Positions 15,793-24,274 of a stretch of DNA of 64,000 nucleotides are shown one piece after another (position 1 is the stretch's first letter; every line of letters begins with the position of its first letter). The stretch comes from an uncultured Clostridia bacterium (GTDB lineage: Bacteria; Bacillota; Clostridia; Lachnospirales; CAG-274): positions 1-64,000 of the forward strand of contig CANRIS010000011.1 of assembly GCA_947630725.1 (NCBI GenBank), written 5' to 3'. A program made the position numbers and the translations under genes. The notes under the pieces were generated by a model that was not told where the DNA came from, ran no database searches, and saw only the letters and a program-made list of their open reading frames with translations.

Positions 15793-16741
15793 TTTTATGC
15801 TCCTCTCCGTCTTTAAGCAGCTCTAAGGCTAAGCTGTCCAGTTCGTCCCTGTTGTATTCTCTTTCTTCAAAATTGGAAAACCTGTTTGAAACCCTGACGG
15901 GCTTTTTGGCTGTCGTTGGCTTTGAAACATCCTTATTTTTCTTTACGGAATGTTCCTGCATATGCTTTTTGGCCTGTTCAACGGTGGTTATACCGTCCTT
16001 GTGCCAGTCTGTCAGAGTTGTATCGGCATACTTCCAACTGACTTTTCCCGTGTTTATTGTAGCCTGTTCGCAGGCCTCGACAACAAGCTCCAATGGCAGC
16101 TTGTACTGCACGAGCCATTTTTCCATATATTTTTTTTCTTTGCTGTTTGCCATACGCCCTGTTATGCCGAACGCTTTAAGCACCTTTGAGAAATCTCCGT
16201 AATAGAGCTTTAAATAATCCTCAGCCTCTTCGGAGGTTTTTATGCCTTTTTCGGACCAGTCCAGAGCGATTTTTTCGATATAGCTAAGGGAGGTGTGATT
16301 TGTTTCGGCACAGTGTCCCAAAAGTATCGTTATGACCTCCACAGGCAGCTTGTACCAGTCATAGAGGCTTAGTACCGTGCTTTGTTCCTTCTGTCCGAGG
16401 GCTTTTCCCAAAATAGCGCCCGCAGTGGAAATAAGCCCCGATATTTCGCTGTTGTATTTCTGCATTCCTGCAATCTCGGAAGGGGAGTAGGAGGGCTTGT
16501 GAGGCTTGTCGAAAAGTCCCTTGCTGTCCCAGAAGGATATTATTTCAGCAGCCGTATCGGGACTGAGCGAAAACCTGTCGGCGATCTTCTCCGCGCGGGG
16601 CAGCCTGCCTTTTATGGCGTGCCTTGCAATATACATATAAACAACGATATAAGTGCTTTCTATGTTGCCTGCATATTTGTCTATAAAGTCATTGGGTATC
16701 GGCGTAAAGCCGAATAATTTTTCGGTATCAATATAATACAT
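15782..16741 (-). CDS. DnaD-like replication initiation protein
   Basis: A 319-residue primosome component. The N-terminal part (about 1-110) is a winged-helix segment (IADRFSLSPDTAAEIISFW). Two consecutive DnaD/DnaB_2 domains follow, recognised by YDWYKLPVEVITILLGH and YKLPLELVVEACEQA and by helices ending in LTDWHKDGITTVEQAKKH. I chose ATG 16741, one base after the malic enzyme stop codon, with AGGAG inside the end of that gene; a TTG five codons earlier abuts the AGGAG and is less likely. The arrangement implies translational coupling to maeB and then to the helicase loader. Confidence 0.88.
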   Translation of the reverse strand: MYYIDTEKLFGFTPIPNDFIDKYAGNIESTYIVVYMYIARHAIKGRLPRAEKIADRFSLSPDTAAEIISFWDSKGLFDKPHKPSYSPSEIAGMQKYNSEISGLISTAGAILGKALGQKEQSTVLSLYDWYKLPVEVITILLGHCAETNHTSLSYIEKIALDWSEKGIKTSEEAEDYLKLYYGDFSKVLKAFGITGRMANSKEKKYMEKWLVQYKLPLELVVEACEQATINTGKVSWKYADTTLTDWHKDGITTVEQAKKHMQEHSVKKNKDVSKPTTAKKPVRVSNRFSNFEEREYNRDELDSLALELLKDGEEHKNDA

Positions 16742-16742
16742 A

Positions 16743-17915
16743 TCAGATTTTTGCAACTCCTGTTTTTATTGCCGCATCAGCGACAGCTTTGGCAATGTCG
16801 GCGGCGATGCTTTTGTTGAACGGAGAGGGTATGATTATGCCTTTTTCGAGGTCATCGGCGCTTACAAGATCCGCTATGGCTCCTGCTGCGGCAAGCTTCA
16901 TTTCTTCGTTTATATCCCTTGCCCTTACATCGAGAGTACCTCTGAATATACCCGGAAAGGCAAGAACGTTGTTGATCTGGTTCGGATAGTCGGAACGTCC
17001 CGTGGCGACTATCTTTGCGCCTGCTGCCATTGCCGCATCGGGCATTATTTCGGGAACGGGGTTTGCCATAGCAAAAATAATGGGGTCGGTGTTCATGGTT
17101 TTTATCATTTCTTCGGTGAGAACGCCCGGAGCCGAAACGCCTATGAATATGTCGGCTCCCTTTATGCTGTCTCTGAGGCCGCCTTTAACCCCTCTTGGGT
17201 TTGTGACCTCCGCAAGAGCCTGCAGATAGGGGTCGGCATAGTTGTTTTCTTTGTTGACTATGCCGTTGATGTCGCAGAGAGTAATGTCCTTAAAGCCCGC
17301 TTTGAGGAGCAGCTTTGCTATGGCTGTTCCGGCTGCGCCTGCTCCCGACATGGCGACCCTACATTCTTCGGGTTTTTTGTCCGTTATTTTAAGGGCGTTT
17401 TTAATTCCCGCAAGTACGACTACTGCCGTGCCGTGCTGGTCATCGTGAAAGATAGGTATGTCTGTGACTTTTTTTAGCTTTTCTTCTATTTCAAAGCAGC
17501 GCGGAGCGCCTATGTCTTCAAGGTTTATGCCTCCGAAGCTTTTTGAAAACATAGATATGGCCTTCACCACCTCATCGGGGGAGAGGGAGTCTACACACAG
17601 AGGAATCGCATCCACATCGCCAAATTCCTTAAAAAGAACGCATTTTCCCTCCATTACGGGCATACCTGCCTCGGGGCCTATGTTTCCCAGACCGAGGACT
17701 GCTGTGCCGTCTGTGATGACAGCCACCGTGTTGTGGCGGCGTGTAAGTTCATATGAGAGAGAGGGGGCGTTTTTTATTGCGAGACACGGCTCTGCAACGC
17801 CCGGAGTGTAGGCTATGGATAAATCGTCTTTTGTCTCCAACGGGCAGCGCAGCTTTATTTCTATTTTTCCCTTCCATTCGCTGTGCTTTTCCATTGCAAT
17901 TTTTTTGTAGTCCAT
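16743..17915 (-). CDS. maeB: NAD(P)-dependent malic enzyme
   Basis: Decarboxylates malate to pyruvate. The 390 residues are the short, catalytic-only form (no phosphotransacetylase domain as in long MaeB). The N-terminal catalytic part has SIAYTPGVAEPC and the Tyr/Lys region; IFHDDQHGTAVV is the malic enzyme signature with metal-binding Asp residues; the Rossmann nucleotide site is SGAGAAGTAIAKLL near residue 190. First gene of the maeB-dnaD-dnaI-like set, though the functional link is probably only positional. Its leader carries a 159-bp four-way-junction element ending 83 bases before the start codon. Confidence 0.95.
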   Translation of the reverse strand: MDYKKIAMEKHSEWKGKIEIKLRCPLETKDDLSIAYTPGVAEPCLAIKNAPSLSYELTRRHNTVAVITDGTAVLGLGNIGPEAGMPVMEGKCVLFKEFGDVDAIPLCVDSLSPDEVVKAISMFSKSFGGINLEDIGAPRCFEIEEKLKKVTDIPIFHDDQHGTAVVVLAGIKNALKITDKKPEECRVAMSGAGAAGTAIAKLLLKAGFKDITLCDINGIVNKENNYADPYLQALAEVTNPRGVKGGLRDSIKGADIFIGVSAPGVLTEEMIKTMNTDPIIFAMANPVPEIMPDAAMAAGAKIVATGRSDYPNQINNVLAFPGIFRGTLDVRARDINEEMKLAAAGAIADLVSADDLEKGIIIPSPFNKSIAADIAKAVADAAIKTGVAKI

Positions 17916-17998
17916 TTCAAGGGTCTTCCTTCCTGTTTTTTAAATTTTGTGTTTTAAACTATTATTTTGTACTGTTCGGCTTTTTGGGGATAATGTCT

Positions 17999-18157
17999 GC
18001 TCGCACCTTTGCTCCCGAAGTACCTTCGGTACTTCTTACGCAAAGGCGGAGCCGTAAGGGGGCGGCGCTCCGAGCCGATAAAATCGGCTCGGAGCTGCTC
18101 CTGCCGCCTGCGGCGGCAGGAGCGTACTTTTGTCCGAAGGACAAAAGTACGCCGCCC
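17999..18157 (-). repeat. Four-way-junction leader element, copy A (maeB)
   Basis: 159 bp, near-identical to the reverse complement of 21286-21444. Plus-strand order: tail module with GAAGTACC/GGTACTTC hairpin (18017-18035), closing stem 18060-18066 with 18151-18157, then hairpins 18067-18095 (13 bp), 18097-18123 (12 bp) and 18124-18150 (12 bp), with a single unpaired base. In the sense of maeB the junction comes first and the tail module follows. TATAAT boxes on the minus strand just upstream (about 18180-18200) would place it in the maeB transcript. Confidence 0.9.
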
Positions 18158-18179
18158 GATAGTTGGATAGTTGATGTGA

Positions 18180-18481
18180 TTATTATAGTTATTATAGCAT
18201 TATTTAACCGACAAGTAAATCCCGGATCTCTTCAGACGGCGGGATGGGAACAGAGACAAAATCCCCGTTTCTTTGCTTCGTTTATTAAATGTGGTTGGAT
18301 ATCGGGATATGTAACAGAATATACACAAGATTGTTATGGTTATTATAGCATTATTTAACCGACAAGTAAATCCCAGATCTCTTCAGACGGCGGGATGGGA
18401 ACAGAGGCAAAACCCCCGTTTCTTTGCCTCGTTTATTAAATGTGGTTGGATATCGGGCTCTGTAACAGAATATACACAAAC
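18180..18481. repeat. Two tandem 151-bp copies with TAACCGACAAGTAA
   Basis: Adjacent direct copies at about 18180-18330 and 18331-18481. Each contains the closing-stem sequence TAACCGACA shared with the AGCS and IS1182-adjacent elements, an ATCCC/GGGAT pair, a GAGGCAAA/TTTGCCTC hairpin (perfect in copy 2), and a short piece of the adjacent NUDIX pseudogene. The duplication therefore happened after an element had inserted into that gene. Confidence 0.85.
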
Positions 18482-18625
18482 AGGCTTTATTTCAAATTTT
18501 ATGGAGCCGGTTTCTTCATAGAGTTCCCGCTTCGCCGTATCAATAATATTTTCTCCCGATTCTCTATGACCTCCGGGGATTTCCCATGTATCTCTGTTTT
18601 TATGTCTGCAGAAAACATATACCGC
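18460..18625 (-). pseudogene. NUDIX hydrolase remnant
   Basis: Minus-strand translation gives an intact Nudix box: RDTWEIPGGHRESGEN, then TAKRELYEETGS, then IKPVCVYSVTE. Upstream codons are out of frame and a stop interrupts them; downstream the homology ends where the 151-bp repeat begins. The protein is thus truncated at both ends and cannot be functional. Confidence 0.85.
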
Positions 18626-18666
18626 AGCTTATAAAGAAAATTCATAAAAGCGTCTGCGTTTTTGTA

Positions 18667-19662
18667 TCAGCGATCCTCAAATCCGTTGGGATGATTTTTG
18701 TGCCATGCCCACGCAGTTCCTATTATTTCATCAAGCTCATTGTGTACGGGTTTCCAGCCGAGAATGCTTTTTGCCTTTTCGCTTGAGGCTATGAGGACAG
18801 CGGGATCACCGGCTCTCCTATCTCCGAGGACGGTTTTTATAGGGAATCCCGTTACGGCTTTTGCCGTTTCGATAACCTGTCTTACAGAATGTCCCACGCC
18901 GTTGCCGAGGTTGAAAACATCGCTTTTTCCGCCGTTCATAAGATATTCGGCGGCAAGGATATGAGCCTGAGCCAGATCCATAACGTGTATGTAGTCTCTT
19001 ATGCAGGTGCCGTCAGGCGTGTCATAGTCCGTGCCGAAAATGCTTATGGAGTCTCTTTTTCCGCCGGGAACCTGCAAAATAAGTGGTATAAGGTGGGTTT
19101 CGGGGCTGTGATCCTCTCCGATCATGCCGTTTGTATGCGCTCCGCAGGCATTGAAGTATCTAAGGGATACATAGCGAATGTTGTGAGCGGCTCCTGTCCA
19201 CTTGAACATTTTTTCCATTGAAAGCTTTGTTTCGCCGTAAGTGTTTGTGGGAACGGTTCTGTCGGTTTCGAGAATAGGGGTCTTTTCGGGCTCTCCGTAT
19301 GTGGCGGCGGTGGAAGAAAATACTATCTTGTCTATGCCGTGTCTTACCATAGCTTCAAGAAGAACCATTGTACCGTACATATTGTTTCTGTAATATTTAA
19401 GCGGATTTGTCATTGATTCGCCCACAAGAGAATATGCGGCAAAGTGTATGACGGTATCTATGTCCTTTTCATTTTCAAAAACCGTATCCAGAAAGTCCGC
19501 ATCTCTGATGTCGCCCTTATAAAATTTTGCTTTTGGGTGAACGGCGCTCATGTGTCCTGTTTCAAGGCTGTCTATAATGACTGTTTCGCAGCCCTTTTCA
19601 ATAAGCTCATAAACCGTATGGGAGCCTATATAGCCGGCTCCGCCCAGAACGAGTGTTTTCAT
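18667..19662 (-). CDS. galE: UDP-glucose 4-epimerase
   Basis: Interconverts UDP-galactose and UDP-glucose in the Leloir pathway and envelope sugar synthesis. 331 residues, typical length. NAD-binding GGAGYIGSH at 7-15, Asp at the end of beta-2 (IIDSLETGH), GDIRD, the Ser-rich STAATYGE segment and catalytic YGETK near 150, and the NLGNGVGHSVRQV substrate segment. The start is the ATG after a GGAGG-like site (AAGGAGGCATATAAAA on the minus strand). No other galactose genes are adjacent; downstream is the NUDIX remnant. Confidence 0.97.
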   Translation of the reverse strand: MKTLVLGGAGYIGSHTVYELIEKGCETVIIDSLETGHMSAVHPKAKFYKGDIRDADFLDTVFENEKDIDTVIHFAAYSLVGESMTNPLKYYRNNMYGTMVLLEAMVRHGIDKIVFSSTAATYGEPEKTPILETDRTVPTNTYGETKLSMEKMFKWTGAAHNIRYVSLRYFNACGAHTNGMIGEDHSPETHLIPLILQVPGGKRDSISIFGTDYDTPDGTCIRDYIHVMDLAQAHILAAEYLMNGGKSDVFNLGNGVGHSVRQVIETAKAVTGFPIKTVLGDRRAGDPAVLIASSEKAKSILGWKPVHNELDEIIGTAWAWHKNHPNGFEDR

Positions 19663-19729
19663 TTTTATATGCCTCCTTGTATGTGTTTTGTGTTTTTGAC
19701 TGATATGCGGTGTAAGCGGAATACAAATA

Positions 19730-20239
19730 TCATTGACTCAGTACATTTTTAAGTCTTTTGTATGTTATTTTGCAGCCTATGCCCGTGAAAAGTCCGCAGA
19801 CAACTCCCCCCAGAGCCAGAAAAGGAAAATAAAGCAGTATGGCAGTATTTTCCAAAAGCAGAACCGCAGCCAAGAGCTGACCCATGTTGTGGAACAATGC
19901 TCCCACAATGCTCGTAAACTCCATATATTCCTCCGAGAAAAGCTTTTTTGCCGCAGTCATTGATATAAGACAAAATATTCCTCCTGCGAGACTGTACCAG
20001 AGCGATACGGCCTGACCTGCGAAAATTGCCGCAAGAAGTATCCTCAGTATGGAAACGGCGGCAGCATCGCGAGGCGAAAGAGCATAGAGAGCATAAAGCG
20101 TCACAATGTTGGCGAGGCCGAGCTTTATGCCCGGAATAGGCGTCAGGGGCGGCAGCAGGCCCTCTATTGTGAATATTATTAGCCCAACGGCTGTGAGAAG
20201 ACCGAGGACGGCGGTATGCCGTATGTTGTTTTTCTTCAT
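19730..20239 (-). CDS. Gx transporter family membrane protein
   Basis: A 169-residue protein with five to six membrane helices, of the family annotated as Gx transporter or heptaprenyl diphosphate synthase component I. Recognised by PGIKLGLANIVTLYALY and RILLAAIFAGQAVSLWYSLAGG. Start ATG 20239 lies five bases after AGGTGAT; the in-frame GTG three codons upstream sits on the ribosome binding site. It follows the NusG_II gene by nine bases, a pair seen in many Clostridia, often with quinone- or flavin-related membrane redox genes. Substrate not known. Confidence 0.85.
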   Translation of the reverse strand: MKKNNIRHTAVLGLLTAVGLIIFTIEGLLPPLTPIPGIKLGLANIVTLYALYALSPRDAAAVSILRILLAAIFAGQAVSLWYSLAGGIFCLISMTAAKKLFSEEYMEFTSIVGALFHNMGQLLAAVLLLENTAILLYFPFLALGGVVCGLFTGIGCKITYKRLKNVLSQ

Positions 20240-20248
20240 TTTTATCAC

Positions 20249-20641
20249 CTATCCCACCGCAGCGTCTGCGGCATTTGCGGCGTTTGCAGCATTGTCGGAG
20301 CCTTCGACTTTTATAACGACCTCGTTGGGAAGGCACACGATAGGCACGGACCCGCCGGAAATATAGCCGCGGTTTACACAGATTTTGTCGGGACAGCTTG
20401 CGGAAATTATGCAGACCTTTCCTTTTTCGGCGTGGACTATGTTTTCCTCTCCTTCGGAACCCGTCACGACAAACTCGTATGGCTCCGATATGGATGAAAG
20501 GTCGATCTTTTTTATAAGCTCGCCGTCCTTGTATATTAATGCCATGGGGTTTTCGGTCTTTATATTTTTTATCGCAAATGCAGCAAAAAGCATTATCAGA
20601 ACAAAAATTATGAGCGATATATATAAAATTTTTCTTTTCAT
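20249..20641 (-). CDS. NusG domain II-containing exported protein
   Basis: A 130-residue protein: an N-terminal membrane anchor or signal (KILYISLIIFVLIMLFAAFA) followed by a small beta domain of the NusG_II type, with VHAEKGKVCIISASCPDKIC, a family hallmark containing the CxDKxC-like segment. The C-terminus ends in an unusual Ala/Asn low-complexity tail (NAANAANAADAAVG) encoded by near-repeated 9-bp units. I prefer ATG 20641 because AAAGG lies at a better distance than from the ATG two codons upstream. Likely co-transcribed with the Gx transporter gene. Biochemical role unknown. Confidence 0.85.
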   Translation of the reverse strand: MKRKILYISLIIFVLIMLFAAFAIKNIKTENPMALIYKDGELIKKIDLSSISEPYEFVVTGSEGEENIVHAEKGKVCIISASCPDKICVNRGYISGGSVPIVCLPNEVVIKVEGSDNAANAANAADAAVG

Positions 20642-20773
20642 TATCATTACCTTTTACTTAAGGGTTTGGCGAGATCGGTTCGCAGCAGCGGCATCGAACA
20701 AATACCCCTGACTAAAATCTTACCAGTATAAATTATGATTGTCAATAAAATTCGGGAAATTATAAAAAAGTTA

Positions 20774-20802
20774 TTGACAAGATAATTTAATTGTTGTATT
20801 AT
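20774..20802 (+). promoter_or_regulatory. Promoter of the tRNA-Ser pair
   Basis: TTGACA (20774-20779), 17-base spacer, TATTAT (20797-20802), 27 bases before the first tRNA. Confidence 0.85.
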
Positions 20803-20828
20803 ATTAATTGTCGCCGAAAGTGCAATAT

Positions 20829-20914
20829 GCAGAGATTTCCGAGTGGTTTAAGGAGCCGGTCTTGAAAACCGGTGTTGTCGCAAGGCACCGTGGGTTCGAA
20901 TCCCACTCTCTGCG
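20829..20914 (+). tRNA. tRNA-Ser (anticodon TGA)
   Basis: Acceptor GCAGAGA/TCTCTGC, T arm GTGGGTTCGAATCCCAC, anticodon loop CTTGAAA (anticodon TGA) on a CCGGT/ACCGG stem, and a long serine-type variable arm. 86 bases with discriminator G; CCA is not encoded. Confidence 0.95.
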
Positions 20915-20956
20915 CTATTTTTATCTCTTATTATTTTTATGTATACGAGAGCATTT

Positions 20957-21045
20957 GGAGAAGTACCCAAGTGGTTGAAGGGGCTCCCCTGGAAAGGGAG
21001 TAGGTCGTTAATAGCGGCGCGAGGGTTCAAATCCCTCTTTCTCCG
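20957..21045 (+). tRNA. tRNA-Ser (anticodon GGA)
   Basis: Acceptor GGAGAAG pairing with TTTCTCC (one G-U), T arm GAGGGTTCAAATCCCTC, anticodon loop CTGGAAA (anticodon GGA), long variable arm. 89 bases with discriminator G; CCA not encoded. It shares the promoter of the preceding tRNA-Ser. Confidence 0.95.
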
Positions 21046-21285
21046 TTTCTGAACAGTTCAGCAGGTTTTTTATAAAATAATAAAATATTGTTTCTTTCTG
21101 CAATATCTAATGCAAACGGGTTATCCGCCTGTCTGCATTTTTTTATTGCCCGAAAAAATGAAAAAACGAATAAAAAACGCAAAAAATGGGTCTGTAAAAG
21201 TACATAATTGCTTAATTATACAAAAATAACAAAAATACAGTGACAAATCCCAAATTTTATGTTAATATGTATAGTATAAACATAT

Positions 21286-21444
21286 GGGCGGCGTATTTTT
21301 GTCCGCAGGACAAAAATACGCATCTGCTGCCGCAGGCAGCAGATGCAGCTCCGAGCCGATTTTATCGGCTCGGAGCGTCGCCCCCTTACGGCTCCGCCTT
21401 TGCGTAAGAAGTACCGAAGGTACTTCGGGAGCAAAGGTGCGAGC
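21286..21444 (+). repeat. Four-way-junction leader element, copy B (sstT)
   Basis: Same 159-bp unit as 17999-18157, inverted on the chromosome but in the same sense relative to its gene. Closing stem 21286-21292 with 21377-21383; hairpins 21293-21319, 21320-21346 and 21348-21376; then a tail module with CTTACG/CGTAAG, the AAGTACC/GGTACTT hairpin, and CCTTTGC/GCAAAGG, which overlaps the first pairing. Relative to copy A, one pair in the first hairpin and three in the second are changed on both arms. A weak promoter (GTGACA, 17 bases, TAATAT at 21263) would start transcription just before it. sstT begins 33 bases after it. Confidence 0.9.
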
Positions 21445-21476
21445 AAACGCAGAAAATCAAAACGAGGAGGTAACTT

Positions 21477-22697
21477 ATGAAAAAAGTTTGGGAAAAATAC
21501 TGCGGTATCAATCTTGTTATCAGAATTCTGATCGGCCTTATTATAGGCGCTGTGCTTGGGCTTACCGTTCCGGGCATAGGCATAGGGGTTCTGGGTAATG
21601 TGTTTGTCGGAGCTCTTAAAGCCATCGCTCCGATACTTGTGTTTGTGCTTGTCATAAGCTCTCTTGCAAATGCGGGATCGGGCATAGGCAAACGGTTCAG
21701 AACGGTTATTGCGCTTTATATGATAAGCACGTTTATGGCGGCTTTTGTTGCGGTCATATTCAGCAAGGCGTTTCCTATTACGCTCAATCTGACGGACGCT
21801 GCCGAAGGTACTGCTCCGAGCGGAATAGGAGAGGTGCTGAATAATCTTGTTATGAATATGGTATCAAACCCCGTATCGGCTCTTGCAGAGGCAAATTATG
21901 TAGGCATACTCACATGGGCGGTTATTTTAGGTATGGCTGTCAAGGTGCTTGCGAGTGACAGCACAAAATCCACTCTTCAGGATCTTTCCGCCGCAGTCAC
22001 AAAGACGGTTCAGTGGGTAATAAACTTTGCCCCCTTCGGCATTATGGGTCTTGTATTTACATCTGTTTCCGAAAACGGCCTCGGCATTTTCACACAATAC
22101 GGAAGACTTCTGGCTGTGCTTGTAGGCTGTATGCTGACGATAGCTCTTATTGTGGATCCTCTTATTGCAGGCATCGCTCTCAGAAAAAATCCTTATCCGC
22201 TTGTTTTCAGATGCTTCAGAGACAGCGGACTTACAGCCTTTTTCACAAGAAGCTCTGCGGCAAATATCCCCGTCAATCTTGCTCTTTGTGAAAAGCTGGG
22301 GCTTGACAAGGATATGTATTCCGTTTCCATTCCGCTCGGAGCCACAATAAATATGGACGGCGCAGCCATAACAATCACAATAATGTCCCTTGCGGTAGCA
22401 AATACACTGGGACAGACAGTAGACATTCCCACTGCCTTTATACTGAGCGTTATAGCCACCCTTGGAGCCTGTGGCTCTTCGGGAGTTGCGGGAGGCTCGC
22501 TGCTTCTCATACCTATGGCTTGTTCGCTTTTGGGCATTTCAAACGACATAGCTATGCAGGCTGTAGCCATAGGCTTTATAATCGGCGTTGTTCAGGACTC
22601 TCTGGAAACAGCCATAAATTCATCGGGAGACGTTCTCTTTGCGGCAACGGCAGAATTTATGGAGTGGAAAAAACAGGGCAGAGAAATAAAATTCTGA
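21477..22697 (+). CDS. sstT: Sodium:serine/threonine symporter
   Basis: A 406-residue secondary transporter of the DAACS (glutamate/dicarboxylate) family, closest in pattern to SstT. ATG follows GAGGAGGTAACTT. Eight helices and two re-entrant loops are expected; recognisable parts are the [15 protein letters not shown] re-entrant segment (Ser-rich HP1), [18 protein letters not shown] (Na+ and substrate site) and [17 protein letters not shown] (HP2). It stands directly downstream of two tRNA-Ser genes, possibly by chance. Expression may depend on the structured 159-bp leader element. A terminator follows. Confidence 0.95.
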   Translation: MKKVWEKYCGINLVIRILIGLIIGAVLGLTVPGIGIGVLGNVFVGALKAIAPILVFVLVISSLANAGSGIGKRFRTVIALYMISTFMAAFVAVIFSKAFPITLNLTDAAEGTAPSGIGEVLNNLVMNMVSNPVSALAEANYVGILTWAVILGMAVKVLASDSTKSTLQDLSAAVTKTVQWVINFAPFGIMGLVFTSVSENGLGIFTQYGRLLAVLVGCMLTIALIVDPLIAGIALRKNPYPLVFRCFRDSGLTAFFTRSSAANIPVNLALCEKLGLDKDMYSVSIPLGATINMDGAAITITIMSLAVANTLGQTVDIPTAFILSVIATLGACGSSGVAGGSLLLIPMACSLLGISNDIAMQAVAIGFIIGVVQDSLETAINSSGDVLFAATAEFMEWKKQGREIKF

Positions 22698-22762
22698 CGT
22701 TCTGAGGTATTCGCATTCCAATTTATACATTGTTTTGGCAACAGTGTACCGACATATTTACT

Positions 22763-22802
22763 CAAGTCCCTTTGTCCTTAAGACGTGGGGACTTGATTTT
22801 TT
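22763..22802 (+). terminator. Terminator of sstT
   Basis: CAAGTCCC/GGGACTTG arms followed by A and six T. Confidence 0.85.
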
Positions 22803-22824
22803 GATTTTATATATATTATCTATA

Positions 22825-22854
22825 CGACAAAACCCCGACCGGGCTGTCGGGGTT
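22825..22854 (-). terminator. Terminator of the KDG kinase gene
   Basis: Perfect AACCCCGAC/GTCGGGGTT arms; on the minus strand TTTTG follows. Convergent with the sstT terminator. Confidence 0.85.
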
Positions 22855-22915
22855 CTTGGATTTATATTATTTATGTATTTATGTTTGCTTATATTTTCAA
22901 GGCATTGTCGGGGCT

Positions 22916-23959
22916 TTAGCGGTTCATTTCCGACTGAGGGCCTGTTGACTTGTGGTTCTTGATTACGCCGTTGATTTCTTCAAGAGACGAACGGGGCATA
23001 TCGCCATAAACTGTGTTCTTTACAGCGGACATAGCATCGCCGTATTCAACTGCGGCCTGAATGTCGCCCTTCATAAGTATGGCATAGAGAGCGCCGCCTA
23101 CGAAAGCATCGCCCGAACCTATACGGTCAACGACCTCGATTTCCTTATAATGCTCCTCCTCATAGAATTTGCCGTCAAAGTATATCTTGCAGCCGAAGTT
23201 GTGCCTTGTGGGGCTTATGGCTATACGGCGTGTCGTTGCAACTATCTTGCAGCCGTATTCCTCCGAATAACTCTTCATTATTTCTTCCAGAGTGCCGGTT
23301 TTCTGCATCATTCTTCTTGAAGTCTCTTCCGATACAAAAAGCACGTCAACATATGGAAGTATCTTAACTATGGTTTCTCTTGCTTCTTCCTCCGACCAGA
23401 GAGTCGCTCTGTAGTTGAAGTCAAATGAAACAGCGGCGCCGTTTTTCTTAAACTCCTGTATCATTTTGAGAGTTGTCTCACGAAGACTGGGCGCAAGCGC
23501 AAGAGTTATGCCGCTTACATGAAAAAGCCTTGTATTGTGATAAACCTCTTTGTCGATCTCGTCAAAGGTTATTTTTGTGAAGGACGAATTTGCTCTGTCA
23601 TATACAACGGATGATTTGCGGGGATATGCTCCCGATTCATAATAATAAACTCCGAGTCGCTTTTCGGGAGAGTCGTCAAATACGACATACCTGTCGGTAA
23701 CTGCTCCGTATCTTACGTTATACTGTATGAAGCGGCCGATCTTATTGTCGGGGAGCTTTGTGATGATGGCGGTCTTTGCGCCGAGATATGCTGCGCCCGA
23801 AGCCACATTGAGCTCTGAGCCGCCTGCGTTTTTGTCGAAGATCTCGCCGTAAGAAATTTTTTCTTTATCGGGAGCCGAAAGTCTGAGCATAACCTCACCG
23901 AAGCTCACAAGGTCAAACCTTCTGCCCTCCCCGCCCGGTATAAAATCTTTGATCTGCAT
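22916..23959 (-). CDS. kdgK: 2-keto-3-deoxygluconate kinase (PfkB family)
   Basis: A 347-residue sugar kinase of the ribokinase fold. The N-terminal part has FGEVMLRLSAPDKEKI, typical of KDG kinases, and NAGGSELNVASGAAYLG, the PfkB substrate site. The C-terminal DRIGSGDAFVGGALYA is PfkB signature 2 with catalytic Asp. Sequence style points to 2-keto-3-deoxygluconate, which comes from pectin or uronate breakdown; other acidic sugars cannot be excluded. No aldolase or uronate isomerase is adjacent, so it is a single-gene unit here. AGGAGG precedes ATG 23959. Confidence 0.85.
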   Translation of the reverse strand: MQIKDFIPGGEGRRFDLVSFGEVMLRLSAPDKEKISYGEIFDKNAGGSELNVASGAAYLGAKTAIITKLPDNKIGRFIQYNVRYGAVTDRYVVFDDSPEKRLGVYYYESGAYPRKSSVVYDRANSSFTKITFDEIDKEVYHNTRLFHVSGITLALAPSLRETTLKMIQEFKKNGAAVSFDFNYRATLWSEEEARETIVKILPYVDVLFVSEETSRRMMQKTGTLEEIMKSYSEEYGCKIVATTRRIAISPTRHNFGCKIYFDGKFYEEEHYKEIEVVDRIGSGDAFVGGALYAILMKGDIQAAVEYGDAMSAVKNTVYGDMPRSSLEEINGVIKNHKSTGPQSEMNR

Positions 23960-24123
23960 AAAAATACCTCCTTTTTATTTTCATATCATAATGGCGTTGT
24001 ATATAAGTATAACATTTTTTTAAAATAATTACAAGCTTTTTTGGCAAAAATAGCTGTAAAACAGTTGTAAAATTTTTTGTGAGAGGGTAAAATTGTATAA
24101 ATTTCAAAAAAATCAAATTTTGC

Positions 24124-24152
24124 TTGCATTTGGGATTTTCTTGTGATATAAT
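24124..24152 (+). promoter_or_regulatory. Promoter of rplS
   Basis: TTGCAT (24124-24129), 17 bases, TATAAT (24147-24152). The start would lie about 115 bases before rplS, giving a long leader. Confidence 0.8.
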
Positions 24153-24159
24153 TCTTTTG

Positions 24160-24262
24160 TTTGGTTATTACGGATATTCCTCTGGGGCAGAAACCGATGA
24201 GAGTTTTTTGGGACGTTTGTTTATCCCGTGTAAGACCTTTAAGAATATCTATGACGAAAGGA
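24160..24262 (+). promoter_or_regulatory. Candidate L19 leader
   Basis: The 5' untranslated region of rplS contains GGATATTCCTCTGGGGCAG and short pairing segments. Firmicute rplS genes often carry an autoregulatory L19 leader RNA. The assignment rests on position and a resemblance I cannot score without a covariance model. Confidence 0.4.
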
Positions 24263-24274
24263 TGGTAAAAACCT

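Noticed and set aside
18000..21444. Composite transposon bounded by the inverted 159-bp elements
   Set aside because: The DNA between them holds ordinary core genes and tRNAs, there is no transposase and no flanking target duplication; the leader placement of both copies explains the inversion better.
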